Positions 11,499-21,601 of a stretch of 64,000 nt of DNA are shown piece by piece (the first letter of the stretch is position 1; every line of letters starts with the position of its first letter). The DNA lies in the NCBI GenBank assembly GCA_964035575.1, contig OZ037879.1, forward strand, positions 744,001 to 808,000, read 5' to 3'. The notes beneath the pieces were generated by a model. The model did no database searches. It was not told the DNA's origin and saw only the letters and a program-made list of their open reading frames with translations. The DNA comes from Rhynchopus sp. YZ270_cl-10 (lineage: Eukaryota; Euglenozoa; Diplonemea; Diplonemida; Diplonemidae). The translations under genes were made by a program, and so were the position numbers.

Positions 11499-13523
11499 TC
11501 AATACAACAACGAAACCTTTTGCTCCCCAGACACAAAGGCAAAGGCAGGCTGCACAGGCGGGGTGATGCCACGCCCGATAACACCTTTGTCAACACCTTG
11601 CACTGCACAGCTGAGGGTCTGCGCAGCCCCGTCGTACCGGAGCACTACATCCACCCCTTTGCCTTGGTCCAAGGTGTGCAGGGGAGGGAGGCTTTCGAAT
11701 GCGGCGGTACTGCTGCCGAGGGTCCCGAAGGCGTTGTCGGAGACGTCGACGTACCAGAAGAAGCTGTTTCCTTGGTGCAGATCGGGGCGGTCCCTTTCGT
11801 CTGCAGAGACAACACCGATCATCACATCGAAGGTACTGAGATGCAGTCTCCACTGCTGCACCCCCGCTGCCGTGAACACCTCATTGCACCGCAGCGACGA
11901 CCAATCCATCATCTGCGAGAAGTGAATATCCGTTGCCCCCTCCCGCACCTTAATCGCAAGCGAGCTCTGCGGCGGTGGGGTAGGGAAGGTCAAAGGTGCG
12001 TACAGACGCTGCCCCGTCTCCCCAGAGAGATCAAGCTTCAACCCAAAGAGCTTTCCAACATCGAGCTGAGGGACAGTGGGGATAGTGAAGGTAAACCCAG
12101 TACCCCTAGGAACGGATAGTCCGGTGACGGAAGGGGGCTTGCGTTCGGGTTGTCTCGCAGCTTTGAGATGGGTGACTACTGCGGCAGCAGGTGTGACGCC
12201 ACCAATGGCAGCGTTGTTGCCTTCTCCTGAGAGGAAGAAGATGTCCCGTTGGAGGTCAATGAGCTGTACGTTAGCAGTGTCAAGCTCGTCAAGAACGCTG
12301 TCAGTAGAGTGTAGTAGAGTAGCCCTGCCCCCCTTAAATTTATTTCTGAAGGACTCCAAGATACTGTCCTCCTGGTGTTGAAGCTCTCTTTTCAATGAGG
12401 TGAACAAATGTTTGACCTGGTGCTCAAAGGCAACTGCGGTGGTGTTAAACTGCATCCGCGTCTGCTGGTTCCCGGAAACCAATTCTTTGAGGGAGTGTTT
12501 TATGTCTGCCACCTTCCCCTCCTGTTTCTTAACAGAGGCAAGGATTTCGGGGATGAGTTCTTCTATTTCGATGATCCCCCCATGGCCTCTGTGCACCTCT
12601 GCTACGCAGGTGGAGCAGGCAGGTTCGTAACACATTCTGCAAAAGTATTTGAGCGAGCCCCGTTCATGCCCAGGGAGGGCACATTTTGCGTACCCCTTCG
12701 TTGGTCCTGCACGGTCGCACTGCAGAACGCTCACGATGTTGTGCATTGACATTCCCCGCTTTGCGTGCACCGCCTTTGTACACGCACCGCACAGGGCTGT
12801 TCTGCAGTCCTCACAGAAGGCTTCGGGGCGTTCCTTTTCGCACCAATCGCAGTACTGCGGGATACGCTCTGCAGTGGCCAGGGCAGCAGCCGTCCCAGAC
12901 GCGCCGTTGACAATGTGGGTTGGGGTAGGGTAGTGCTGCTGCCTTGGGCTCTTCGGCAATGTAGCCAGCAAAGCAGACGTAGCAGCATCGATCCCCAACG
13001 GGGCACGGCTCTTGCAGTCACACAGGGAACACTGTATAGAGCTCGGAGGCACCGTCGCGCCCTCCTGCTGTACACATGATGGGGCCAAGCACGGTGCGCA
13101 AAAGAGGTGTCCACACTCAAGACGAAGCGGCGCATCCACGACATTGCAACACATCCCACAGCTCACCCTCGAGCTGGCAGGTTGTGTGTTCCCAGCAAAG
13201 GTGTTGAGCTGTGTGATCGCGACCGTGCCTGGTGCACGCACCTCGCGTCCTGGTGTGCCCGGTTCGCGGTGTGGCGACAGCGGCCGTGGTGGAGGCTCGC
13301 GGGGAGGTGATATCGGGCGCGGCTGTTGCAGGCGATGGTTAGCAGCTGCGGCAGCATGATCGCGGTGGCTCTGCAGGCTGTGCAAAAAGCGGTCGGGTGT
13401 GCGGTCCCAGATGTCGACCTTCCCCGCAAGCTCCCCGAGGATGGTGGTGTGGTGTGGGGATGTGACCGATGTGTTGAGATGGCTGTGCCTTGGGGAGGCC
13501 ACGTAGTCGGGCATCCGCGGCAT
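11499..13523 (-). CDS. TRIM-like RING/B-box/coiled-coil/SPRY-like protein
   Basis: A single exon of 674 residues from the ATG at 13523. CCTCCACAG ends 11 bases upstream, a good spliced-leader acceptor that decides this start over in-frame codons further upstream. The RING finger is complete: C122, C125, C137, H139, C142, C145, C165 and C168. Two B-box-like zinc modules follow at about 225-262 and 281-313. A long coiled coil spans about 325-470. The C-terminal 140 residues end like a SPRY domain (VVLRYDGAAQTLSCAV...KVSLLY). The first 115 residues are proline-, arginine- and histidine-rich and probably disordered. TRIM proteins are mostly E3 ubiquitin ligases that recognise targets through the C-terminal domain. 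Ligase activity is inferred and the substrate is unknown. It lies downstream of a UBL-LRR gene on the same strand. Confidence 0.85.
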   Translation of the reverse strand: MPRMPDYVASPRHSHLNTSVTSPHHTTILGELAGKVDIWDRTPDRFLHSLQSHRDHAAAAANHRLQQPRPISPPREPPPRPLSPHREPGTPGREVRAPGTVAITQLNTFAGNTQPASSRVSCGMCCNVVDAPLRLECGHLFCAPCLAPSCVQQEGATVPPSSIQCSLCDCKSRAPLGIDAATSALLATLPKSPRQQHYPTPTHIVNGASGTAAALATAERIPQYCDWCEKERPEAFCEDCRTALCGACTKAVHAKRGMSMHNIVSVLQCDRAGPTKGYAKCALPGHERGSLKYFCRMCYEPACSTCVAEVHRGHGGIIEIEELIPEILASVKKQEGKVADIKHSLKELVSGNQQTRMQFNTTAVAFEHQVKHLFTSLKRELQHQEDSILESFRNKFKGGRATLLHSTDSVLDELDTANVQLIDLQRDIFFLSGEGNNAAIGGVTPAAAVVTHLKAARQPERKPPSVTGLSVPRGTGFTFTIPTVPQLDVGKLFGLKLDLSGETGQRLYAPLTFPTPPPQSSLAIKVREGATDIHFSQMMDWSSLRCNEVFTAAGVQQWRLHLSTFDVMIGVVSADERDRPDLHQGNSFFWYVDVSDNAFGTLGSSTAAFESLPPLHTLDQGKGVDVVLRYDGAAQTLSCAVQGVDKGVIGRGITPPVQPAFAFVSGEQKVSLLY

Positions 13524-14179
13524 CGTGTGTGTCCCTGTGGAGGTGTTGTGAGGGCAAGAACAGAGAGGACGAGTGAACGGCACCTCTGTGTGTGTTACGG
13601 GGCGCGTTTGGCGCATGTGGTCTGCCCCACCCAAACTAAAGTGGTGAAACATCATTTTAAGGAGCCACCACGGAGATGCGCAAAAGGAGTTCATGGTGAT
13701 AGAAGAAGGTGACGAGGAGGAGGAAGACCGAAGGGGAAACCCTCACCCCAGCTGCAGAAGGAGTACATCTCCCACAGGGTGAAACACTGGAAAGCGTCCC
13801 GTATTTCGAAAGCGGAGGTGGTCGCAGGAGGCGAATGATGGTAAGAGGGTGAGGGGGAGAACAGTCACCAAACAAAAGACAGGAAGCGGCCACTTCTAAA
13901 GAGAAAAGGCGGTGCAGATAAAGTGTGATATAGGTCTGCTAAGAGCAAATGTGTGCATATAAGAGTCAAGACGGGTCTTTACAAAATAAAGCAGACAAAG
14001 GGTGATCTGGCGCCGCTCATCTCGTTAGTGGAGATGAGGGAGGGGTGGACGAGGCTGCGATTGCCCGTGCTTGCACAATCAAAAAAAAATGAAAGAACAA
14101 AGAGAAAAAAAACCCCCTGATTCTTTGTTGTTGACCACTTACAAATACCCCCCTTGCACCACGTAAACCCGATACCCTT
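13524..14179. other. Spacer between TRIM-like and UBL-LRR genes
   Basis: It should carry the 5' processing signals of the TRIM-like gene and the 3' end of the UBL-LRR gene. The frame continuing upstream of the TRIM start shows no domain. Nothing else is supported. Confidence 0.4.
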
Positions 14180-15124
14180 CTATTTGTCCTCAATAGCTCT
14201 CAATGCTGGAAAGTCTGTTTTTAAAGAAGTGCAACCTTCAAGAAACCCGCTCCCAATTCGTGCCACATCACTCAATCCTGCAATGTTGATTGAGGTTAAC
14301 GCCGTGCAACATAATAAGAAGCTTTCCCCAAGGCTTGTGACATTGCCCAATCCCGCAAACTCGATTGAGGTTAACTCTGTGCAATCTGCTAAGAAGAAGT
14401 CCCCAAGGCTTGTGACATTACTCAATCCTGCAAAATTGATTGAGGTTAACGCCGTGCAATCTGCTAAGAAGTCGTCCCTAAGGCTTGTGACATTACCCAA
14501 TCCTGCAAAATTGATCGAGGTTAACGCCGTGCAATCTGCTAAAAAGCTGCCCCCAAGGCTTGTGACGCTCTTCAACCCTGTGAAGTTGATTGATGTTAAC
14601 GCCGTGCAACCAAATAAGAAGAAGTCCCCAAGGCTTGTGACACTGCCCAATCCTGCAAAGTTGATTGAGGTTAACGACGTGCAACCTAATAAGAAGCGGT
14701 TCCCAATCGCAGTAATAGCCAACGGGGCACTCAGATCAAGGCTACATAAATTAGTGCTTTCGAGGAAGCTGGAGGGAATCGCAGTTACAACTTCTGCATG
14801 CAGAAACAACTGCGCTACCTCGGGGTTTTGTACACTCGCAAGCCTCTCCGGTGTGAGGTCGGTCTCACCCAATAAACTAAGAGCTGCAATGGATTCGTAC
14901 TTCTTCGTCTGTGTCAACATGACTGTGTCGTCAGCACTCAGCGCTGTGATGTCGAAATCCTCTCCTTCGTCGTTCCCTCCGAAGCCCTGTGTGTGCATGT
15001 GAAAGCTGTCTTCAGCAAACCCCGCTGTTGTTGCCACCTTCCGCCGCAGGTCCTTTGCTGTGTCATCCACACCCACATCGACGACGTACGTCTGACCATC
15101 AAATCCCTCGATGTTGAGTTTCAT
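14180..15124 (-). CDS. Ubiquitin-like/BspA-type LRR protein, short form
   Basis: 314 residues from the ATG at 15124, the position that aligns with the start of the longer paralogue at 32186-33757. Residues 1-77 fit a ubiquitin-like fold: MKLNIEGF, QTYVVDVGVDDTAKDLRRKV, then LSADDTVMLTQTKK. A linker (LGETDLTPERL...NPEVAQLFLQAEVV) is shared by all copies in the window. Seven 23-residue leucine-rich repeats follow, consensus LTSINFAGLGNVTSLGDFFL, of the BspA/Treponema type. There is no signal peptide or membrane segment and no C-terminal di-glycine, so it is not an obvious conjugated modifier. The function is unknown; the LRR face presumably binds a partner. It is immediately upstream of the TRIM-like gene, and its 5' flank is also duplicated at 24.8 kb. 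Confidence 0.8.
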   Translation of the reverse strand: MKLNIEGFDGQTYVVDVGVDDTAKDLRRKVATTAGFAEDSFHMHTQGFGGNDEGEDFDITALSADDTVMLTQTKKYESIAALSLLGETDLTPERLASVQNPEVAQLFLHAEVVTAIPSSFLESTNLCSLDLSAPLAITAIGNRFLLGCTSLTSINFAGLGSVTSLGDFFLFGCTALTSINFTGLKSVTSLGGSFLADCTALTSINFAGLGNVTSLRDDFLADCTALTSINFAGLSNVTSLGDFFLADCTELTSIEFAGLGNVTSLGESFLLCCTALTSINIAGLSDVARIGSGFLEGCTSLKTDFPALRAIEDK

Positions 15125-15706
15125 TGGTGTTTTGTGTGTTTTCTGTTGTGGGAGTGGTGAACGACACAGCCATTGATTGTCCTTCCGCCACTGCGCATGG
15201 GCGAAGAGCCTTCGGTGACAGAACCCGCAGGTGATGTCGGTTCGTGCTACACCCTTGTTGCAGAACTCGACCCCACCTCTGTGCACCCTGCTCTTCTGCG
15301 GATGACGTCGCTGTCCTCGCCTGACGTCATTCCGCAAAAGACAAAGCAAGCTGTTTCTGAGTCAAATAAAAACATATCTTGCATCAGGGACAGCATAGGC
15401 TGATAAGATGGATGGGCCTCTCATCTCTCGTGCATACACAGCTCAGAGAGAACAAATATTTCCTTTTATTTTGTAGTTTCAAAAGAAGAGCTTGCGGATG
15501 CATGTCTCTCTCGTGCACACCCACACCCATCGTGGTCAATGCCCCACTCTAAGGAACTAGCCACATCAGCTTTCAAACACACACATCCACGAAAATTTGT
15601 AAGATGTCTCTCTCTCTCTCTCTCCCTCTCTCTCGTGCACACACATCCAAAAAAAAATCGCACTCTTGTATGGGTACTTCAAAAGTTTTTCTTTATTGTT
15701 TGATTG

Positions 15707-15735
15707 GAGACTGCTATCACTAGATAGCAGCCACA
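15707..15735 (+). repeat. Family G hairpin
   Basis: CTGCTATCACTAGATAGCAG is nearly self-complementary. A second copy, with matching flanks, is at 20167-20195 in the first intron of the BSD-domain gene. Non-coding. Confidence 0.55.
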
Positions 15736-15883
15736 ATTTTGCTTTTACTGCTTCAAAAGAAAAGCTGTAAGGTAAGATGGTCATAAGCCTCGTTGCCTTG
15801 GTCACCTTAAAAAAGAAAAGAAAGGTTGAGAGATGACTATGCCTCGCGTGCATGCACATCTAACAAAAGAAAAGAAAAGTTTA

Positions 15884-15920
15884 TAAGATGAACCTAAGCC
15901 TCTCGTGCTTAGTCACCTTA
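15884..15920 (+). repeat. Dispersed 37-nt hairpin, family A (best copy)
   Basis: The stem is TAAGATGA paired with TCACCTTA, an AC bulge, then CTAAGC paired with GCTTAG around a CTCTCGT loop. Other copies: about 2930-2964, 3665-3699, 11217-11251, 15773-15809, 40733-40763, 42351-42381, 47145-47175, 56491-56526 and 60508-60543, with weak ones at 1092-1122 and 5390-5412. Several copies keep pairing while the outer stem and loop change (GAGGT...ACCTC at 40.7 kb). It occurs between genes and within introns and is usually flanked by A-rich DNA. Confidence 0.75.
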
Positions 15921-16336
15921 GAAAATAATCCGACACAAAAAAGGTGTTCATTACGAAGACAAAAAGAGTTGGCACAAAAATAATAAACAAGCACCGTGAA
16001 GGCAAGGCACAAAGCTGCACGCGTGCAGGATGTATTTTTTTCTTGGATTTTTGTACGGTGTGGCAAGGCAAAAGGAAGAATAACGAATATAGCTTTTTTC
16101 TAAAATAGTCAGACGAAAACAGAACAGATCAGATTCAAATACGTCCCCCCCCGGGCGACTCCCCCTCCCTCCTTCCCTTCATCCCACAAAAAAATTTTAA
16201 AAACAAAAACATTTTATTTTCACGGTCATTTCCAGAAGAAAACATTATTTCGCGTTGAATAATGTCAATCCCATTTCACTGCCCCCAGAAATTGTACGTG
16301 ACCTCCGCAAAAAGACGAATAATAATAATAAACACA

Positions 16337-19300
16337 TCAGTCCTCATCCGTATCCCACGGGAGTGCTGTGAAATCTGTGGCCTTTTTTTCGGCAGGGGCT
16401 TTCAGTTCTTCTTCGGGGTCTTGGTGCTCGTTTGCCGGGGACTGCCTGCTTTTTACGGAGCTGCTGACGTGGACGAAGGAGTCAGCACTGACAGAGGCCT
16501 CTTCTTCTGGGACGTCTGCTGGTGCACCTGGCACGACTGCCGCGGTGCTTGGTGCTGCCGTTGGGGGGAGTGGCTTGGTGCTGTCATCATCGTCGTCGTC
16601 GACGGGGGGAGGGGAGGGAATGGCAGAGGGCTTTGGACTGCGGACACGAGGTGCGGCAGAGTCTTTGCCTTGCACTCTAGCGTCGAAGTCGGCAATGGCG
16701 GTGTCGAGCTGGGTTACGAGGGCCACGAGTTTGGAGAAGTCTGCTCCAGTTGACTGTGCTCGCTCGCTGCCCCCATCTACCTCTTCCTGAAGACGTGTCC
16801 GGCAGCTGACGCATGTGTCGTAGAAGCATTTCATCATGTCCAAATGGTCTGTCATGTTCGTGTCCTGGATGCAGTCCTCCAGCATCTTCAGTGCCTCGCA
16901 GCCCTCCTCGTAAAGGTCGCGCACCTCGTGCCGTGCGCGTTCCCCCTCCTCGTACTCCTCCCGCTCCTCCTCCCTGCTGCTCACCTCTGTCACCAACGCA
17001 TCCACACGCTGCAGCATCTGCGCACGGTCGTCAAGACCAGCAAAGAGCTTCATATCACGCCCCTCTGATGGGAAGTCTTCTCGCAGCACGTTCAGCACGC
17101 GGAGCAGGGCACGGCATTGGATCTGGGGGTGGTGGTGGTGGTAAAGATGAAAAGCTTGAAGTAATGAATGTGCGACCCTCGCGCCGAAAGAAGGGTTGGA
17201 AAGATGATCGAAGTCGTAAAAATATAGTGGAAGTGAGATTGGGCTAGTGGGTATAATTAACGGAAGTGGTGTATATGAAAGAGCAAACGCATGTGGCAAA
17301 GAAGAGTTGGTTAGGGCTAACAAACTTTTCTTCTGTGTAAGCGTTATGCCTGCCTAGGTTTTTTTGAGAATCCGAAAAAAAAAGTTTTTTTGAAAATGTT
17401 TTTTTCACTTTTTCAGGGGGGTAGGGTGGGGAGGGAGGGGACCCAGCCCCAGTAGTTCTCTCAAAAATATACAAGCACAGGAAAAGAAAAAAATAAGATG
17501 CAGCAAAACAATATATTTATCGACGTGAGCATTGCAACAGGGAATTCAGTGAAATACACAACCACTGTGTGTATTTCAGGCTTGGAAACGTTCAAGCAGT
17601 GAGTCAGCAGGACAATGCGCGAAACTTGTGCGATGGGCGTGGAATCCGTGAGGTGCAGGTGATGAAAGGCACTACCACAGTGCAGGACTTGTACCTCGAC
17701 TTCCCTGTGATTGCTTCCGCAGCTGGCGCCAGCGGCATTCGTTTCCTCCTCTCTTCCCCTGTCCCGACTGTCGTGGTTACAGAGACCCCCCCTGTCAACA
17801 CCCTCAAAGCGATGATGGCGGACAGGACGAAGAGGGTGGAGTTACCGGCAAAGCCCAATCCTGGGGGCTACTCGTGGATCAAACTGCACAACGAGTTGTT
17901 GGGCGGTTACAAGATTGCAGTTCCGCAGACGGAGCACCACCAAGTCTCCCACTTGTTTGAAGCAGTAGCACGAGCAGTCCACTCCTTCTCGATCGCCCCC
18001 CCTTCAAAAATGTTCCAGAGACCCTCATTCGTTACAAGGGGTGCAACACTGCAATCGAACAGAGGGACAAAGCCAGGTCGCCACAGATGGAACAGGAGTA
18101 TCTGGGGAACGTCGCCAAGAAGATTGAGGAAGCGATGAGAAACCCCTGTTTCAGGAGGCTCTGCATCATAAAGGACGATGCGGCAGTGAGGCTTCACACT
18201 GATCTTGAGGGTGTGGCGACGACGTTGAAGGATGCCCTAACTTCCTAACAAACTTTTTTGCCTGCCTGCCTAGGTTTTTCTGGAGAGGCTTGTAACGCTT
18301 ACATAACGAAAGTTTGTTAGCCCTAATGTGAATGTAAGATGCTTTGGTCACCTCACGTCGAAAAGGGGCAAGAGGAAGGAGGGGAGAAAGCGTAACAAAC
18401 TGGGTGGGAGGGGGGAAACTGCTGGGTGTACCTGTGCGTTGTCCGTCTCCCCGACCTGGCAGAGCTTCCAGAAGTAGTTCGTCCAGAACTTCTCCTCACT
18501 AATGTGCTTTGGTACAAGCTTGAAGCGCATGTCGCTCACAGGCTCGTACTCGAGGATCTCGGGGGAGATTCGGTCGCTCATTTGCTTCGCCACCTGCAAG
18601 GGAAGGGGAAGGGGAAGGGTGGAAAACAAAAAAAGAAGTTGACTTGAAATACAAAAGCCCTCTCGTGAACAGTGCACCTTGGTACAATGACCGCGGGGTG
18701 GACACCCAAACCATGCAGTCCTACATCCATTTCGTGATTTGTGCTACTCCCGCTTCCACTCATCCAGATGAACGGGGATTATTGCAAACACAGGGTGATT
18801 AGGCGTGATGTAGGGTCCGGTTGGGGTCCTCTACCCGTTTCGCAGTGGGAGAGGCTACAATGGAGCACAAACCCTGGGTCGCTAATTTGGTCGGATACAA
18901 AAAGATGACATCAGGATACGACAACCACAGGGTCATAGCTACTATAGGCGAATTATGCAACGCCACATAATTCCGGATTTTGGAGGAAAAATAAGAAGTA
19001 TTTTCATCATATGCAATCAATAAATTGATAGTATAAGAAGAAAAAAAAGAGAGCTTTTTGGGCACTTTTGGGGCCCTCCTCGCCCGACCCCCCAGATGTA
19101 AGGGAGAAATACGTGTTACACTTGCAGTGGTGATTGCTGTCGGCAGTGAGAGGACCCATCCCCAGACTGCCACAGTTTTGACTTCACCACCACACTCCGC
19201 TCACGTATCAGTCAAATCACCCCGAGACGTCCTCTTCGTGCCTCTCCACAAGGCACAACACAATATTCCATACCGCAGTGTCAAACGACACAACAACGCC

Positions 19301-20540
19301 CTGCAGCTTCAGGGTCTGCACCTCCAGCTTCGTGAGACCGCGCTCCGGGCCTATCAAAAAGGTCCTGTGTGTGTGATGTGGTGGCATGCAACGGAAGTTA
19401 ACACTTCATTGGCGGTCTTCACGGGAGAAGATAAATAAAGTGCATTATTCGCGGAAATGAAGTGACTCACCTCCCGGCCTAATTGCTTAGCAGGGATGGT
19501 ATACTCGATCTTTCGCTATATTTCTGACCTATGGCCAATTACACTTAACTGTTTGGGGAAAATAATGAATTCGGCCAGGGGGAAATCCCGTCAGGTTGCT
19601 TGCGCAGCGTCACTACACAGACTGGACAAAAAAATGTGTGTACGACATCTTTTCTGTGCGCGTGCGGCGGGGCAGAAATATAGTAAGGATGCAGGACGCT
19701 TGCGGGAGGCGGTGCTGGCGATGGCGAAGGTGCCATCAACCGAGGAGCTAGTGGGGTGGGGGAATCGGGTTCGTTGATGGGAAGACCGGGAAACAAAAGG
19801 AGACCTCACAAAGCGTTCGTGAGAACTTAAGCAACAATGAGTTAGTGCAAAGCGAGAGGTGCTGCTGAAACTTCGCCACTGCGAACTATGTCATCCTTAA
19901 AAACCTCTTAAAAAACACACACACTCAAACACTCTCACATATTAACTCAAAACAAACTCTAAAAAAAATCGCTCGCAGACTTCCAACACACTCTAAGAAT
20001 CAACCCTTCCACCCTCTCTCTCTCTCTCTCTACACCTTTTACAAAAACTCTTCAACGTTCATCTGTGCCCAGATGCAACAATGCATACAAACTCATCCAC
20101 AGAACATAGAGCACCCCGCCTGCAAGCACAAAAAATCAGCGTAAAAGGGTGAAAAGATTTGGTTTGACTATAGACTACTATCACTAGATAGCAGCCACGG
20201 TTTTTCCTTCACAGGATCCAGGGTGAAAAGAGAAAAAAAAACAAAACAAAACAAAATCATACGCTTCATTTTCAACAAGCCCCTTTGAGAGCGCCTCCCA
20301 CTCGAGAGGCTTTGCAACCCACTTCGGAGGAGGTGTCGCCCAGGGCAGGTAGTCAGATTCGTCCGCTGTCGCTGCATCCTCCATCGACATGATTTTGTCG
20401 AAGACACCACCAATCCCACCCATAGCGGGGGGCACCTGCACATTCTCTTGTATCTTCGACGACGCGTCCTGCACTGCCGCCTTTGCCTTCCCAATCCAAC
20501 CCCAGGCAGAAAACCCCTGACCCTGCCCTTCCTCAGACAT
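16337..20540 (-). CDS. BSD-domain (SYAP1-like) protein
   Basis: Four exons: 20540-20263, 19364-19274, 18593-18432 and 17122-16337, giving 438 residues. Donors are GTATGA, GTATGG and GTACAC; acceptors ACAG, GCAG and CCAG; phases 2, 0, 0. Exon 1 has the usual start of this family (GWIGKAKAAVQDASSKIQEN). Exons 2 and 3 together build the BSD domain: TFLIGP, VVVSFDTA, then FKLVPKHISEEKFWTNYFW with the diagnostic FW pair. Exon 4 adds a charged coiled-coil region and a proline/aspartate-rich disordered tail ending WDTDED. BSD proteins of this type are linked to membrane traffic and TOR/Akt signalling in animals; the role here is inferred only. Intron 3 holds an antisense transposon-like element (17314-18323), intron 1 a family G hairpin, and intron 2 a family F repeat. 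Confidence 0.85.
17314..18323 (+). mobile_element. 1.0-kb TA-flanked DNA transposon-like element
   Basis: The left end GGGCTAACAAACTTTTCTTC and the inverted right end (GGGCTAACAAACTTTCGTTA on the complement) share about 30 bases, including TGTAAGCGTTA further in. TA flanks both sides (17312-17313, 18324-18325). A GCCTGCCTAGGTTTTT motif lies inside each end. The element sits in intron 3 of the BSD-domain gene, in the opposite orientation. It encloses a damaged reading frame (17481-18248) with no recognised domain. It may be a Tc1/mariner-like or other TA-targeting element with an unrecognised protein. Confidence 0.7.
17481..18248 (+). pseudogene. Damaged ORF inside the intronic element
   Basis: Plus-strand coding-like sequence between the element's inverted repeats, antisense to the host gene. 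A possible short start (MQQNNIFIDVSIATGNSV) is followed in another frame by LDFPVIASAAGASGIRFLLS and GGYSWIKLHNELLGGYKIAV. After a C-rich run near 18000 the frame changes again to YKGCNTAIEQRDKARSPQ...DALTS and stops at about 18248. So at least two frame changes separate it from one continuous protein of roughly 250 residues. I do not recognise the family. It is either the element's own protein or captured cargo. Confidence 0.45.
18641..18740 (+). repeat. Dispersed repeat family F
   Basis: The order is TTGAAATACAAA, GCCCTCTCGTGAACAGTG, ACCTTGGTA, GGGGTGGACACCCA and CATGCAGTCCTACATCCATT. A near-identical copy lies at 62211-62318 and a short piece at 62716-62755. GGGTGGACACCC is nearly self-complementary. 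This copy lies in intron 2 of the BSD-domain gene. Confidence 0.65.
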
Positions 20541-20740
20541 CGTTCAGCCTCGGTGTAACCCGCCCTCTGTGAAACGCTTGTCGGGGAGTATATGTGGTAA
20601 ATTTTGTGAACACCAAGTCGTGCTCATGGATAGGGAAGTCTATGGGGGTTTTATACGGTGGGTTTCGCGAACAAACATAGTTGGACATATACAAGATAAT
20701 ACCACACACACGCTGTTGATGTGACTTTCACGGTGCGCTA

Positions 20741-20980
20741 GACATACTTGTCCCCTCATATGGGGAGACCCCATATATGCGGGAAATATGGGGGCCAAAA
20801 TATCGGCCCCATATGGGGGTTTTCATCAAATATGGGGGATTTCCTACAGGAATATGGGGGCATTTCTAATGTATTTCACTGTAGTAACTTTGTAAGTCGA
20901 GGGTAGGGGAGTTATATAGGATATTTCCCCTATATTTCCCCCATATTTTAGGGCCTCCCCATATGGGGGACAAGTATGGC
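20741..20980. mobile_element. TA-flanked MITE rich in ATATGGGG
   Basis: The ends are GACATACTTGTCCCCTCATA...GGGGAGACC and, on the complement, GCCATACTTGTCCCCCATAT...GGGGAGGCC, a 30-base inverted repeat with a few mismatches. TA flanks it at 20739-20740 and 20981-20982. The 240-bp interior repeats ATATGGGG in both orientations and codes for nothing. Confidence 0.7.
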
Positions 20981-20982
20981 TA

Positions 20983-21601
20983 GTGTGGGGTAAACTAGCG
21001 TTGGTCGAGTCAGTAAAATTCTGGAAACATTTCCTTTTTTCGGGTGGGGGGGTTTTTTTTGGCCTTTTTCGGGTTTTCCGAGCTTTTGCTCCTCACTGTA
21101 GCGGCGTCATTTCGGGAAAAAAATAGACAAGTTCTTGGCTGATACAATTTTTGGTCATTACCACCAGTTGTTCACAAATTGACCCTGATTTTGGGGTGGC
21201 GCTACGCCCCTTTTGCGAATAGGGGTGGTAGGCCTTTTGTACAGGGAGCGTTACACCCGTGTGGTGAATGTGGCCAAAAGTGCTGTTATTTGCGTTTTCG
21301 GATCTGATCTTTCCACTGTGGGGTCAATTTCGAAAGATGGGCAAGTTTTTGGTCCATTAAATTTTGTCAAATCTGGACCCCATGAACGTGGGCAGGCATT
21401 ATGCTAACTCGGCCGGGTTCCTAAATGGGGGGAACGATGGAAAAAAAAAAAAAAAAAATCAGAGGGCAAAAGGGGTCCCGAGCTTTCCCCCCGCAAAAGC
21501 GGTCGCTGCGCGCGCTTCGCGCGCGCGACTCCCTGTCAGTACAAGAAGATGAGGCTCTTTCTCCCCTCTGATGCACAAAATCGTGAAAGGCAGGTGGGGA
21601 G
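20983..21601. other. Non-coding, repeat-rich spacer
   Basis: Contains a T/G-rich stretch at 21030-21080, a poly-A run at about 21440 and a self-complementary GCGCGC-TTC-GCGCGC hairpin near 21510. No gene is supported. Confidence 0.4.

Larger units (their letters stand above)
15125..16336. other. Intergenic repeat cluster
   Basis: Contains a CT/GA-rich stretch around 15600-15650, a family G hairpin at 15707-15735 and two family A hairpins at 15773-15809 and 15884-15920. The sequence next to the UBL-LRR gene (about 15125-15260) is duplicated at 24760-24880. No gene is supported. Confidence 0.5.

Noticed and set aside
13524-13694. Upstream extension of the TRIM-like frame
   Set aside because: A strong CCTCCACAG acceptor lies directly before the ATG at 13523, so the upstream codons should be removed from the mature mRNA.
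15125-15349. Upstream in-frame extension of the UBL-LRR gene
   Set aside because: The extra 75 residues have no match in the long paralogue, whose start aligns with the ATG at 15124; the extension is conserved only as duplicated flank DNA.
15590-15650. Regular CTCTCT-rich stretch considered as a CRISPR or regulatory array
   Set aside because: Simple dinucleotide repeat without spacers; the genome is eukaryotic.
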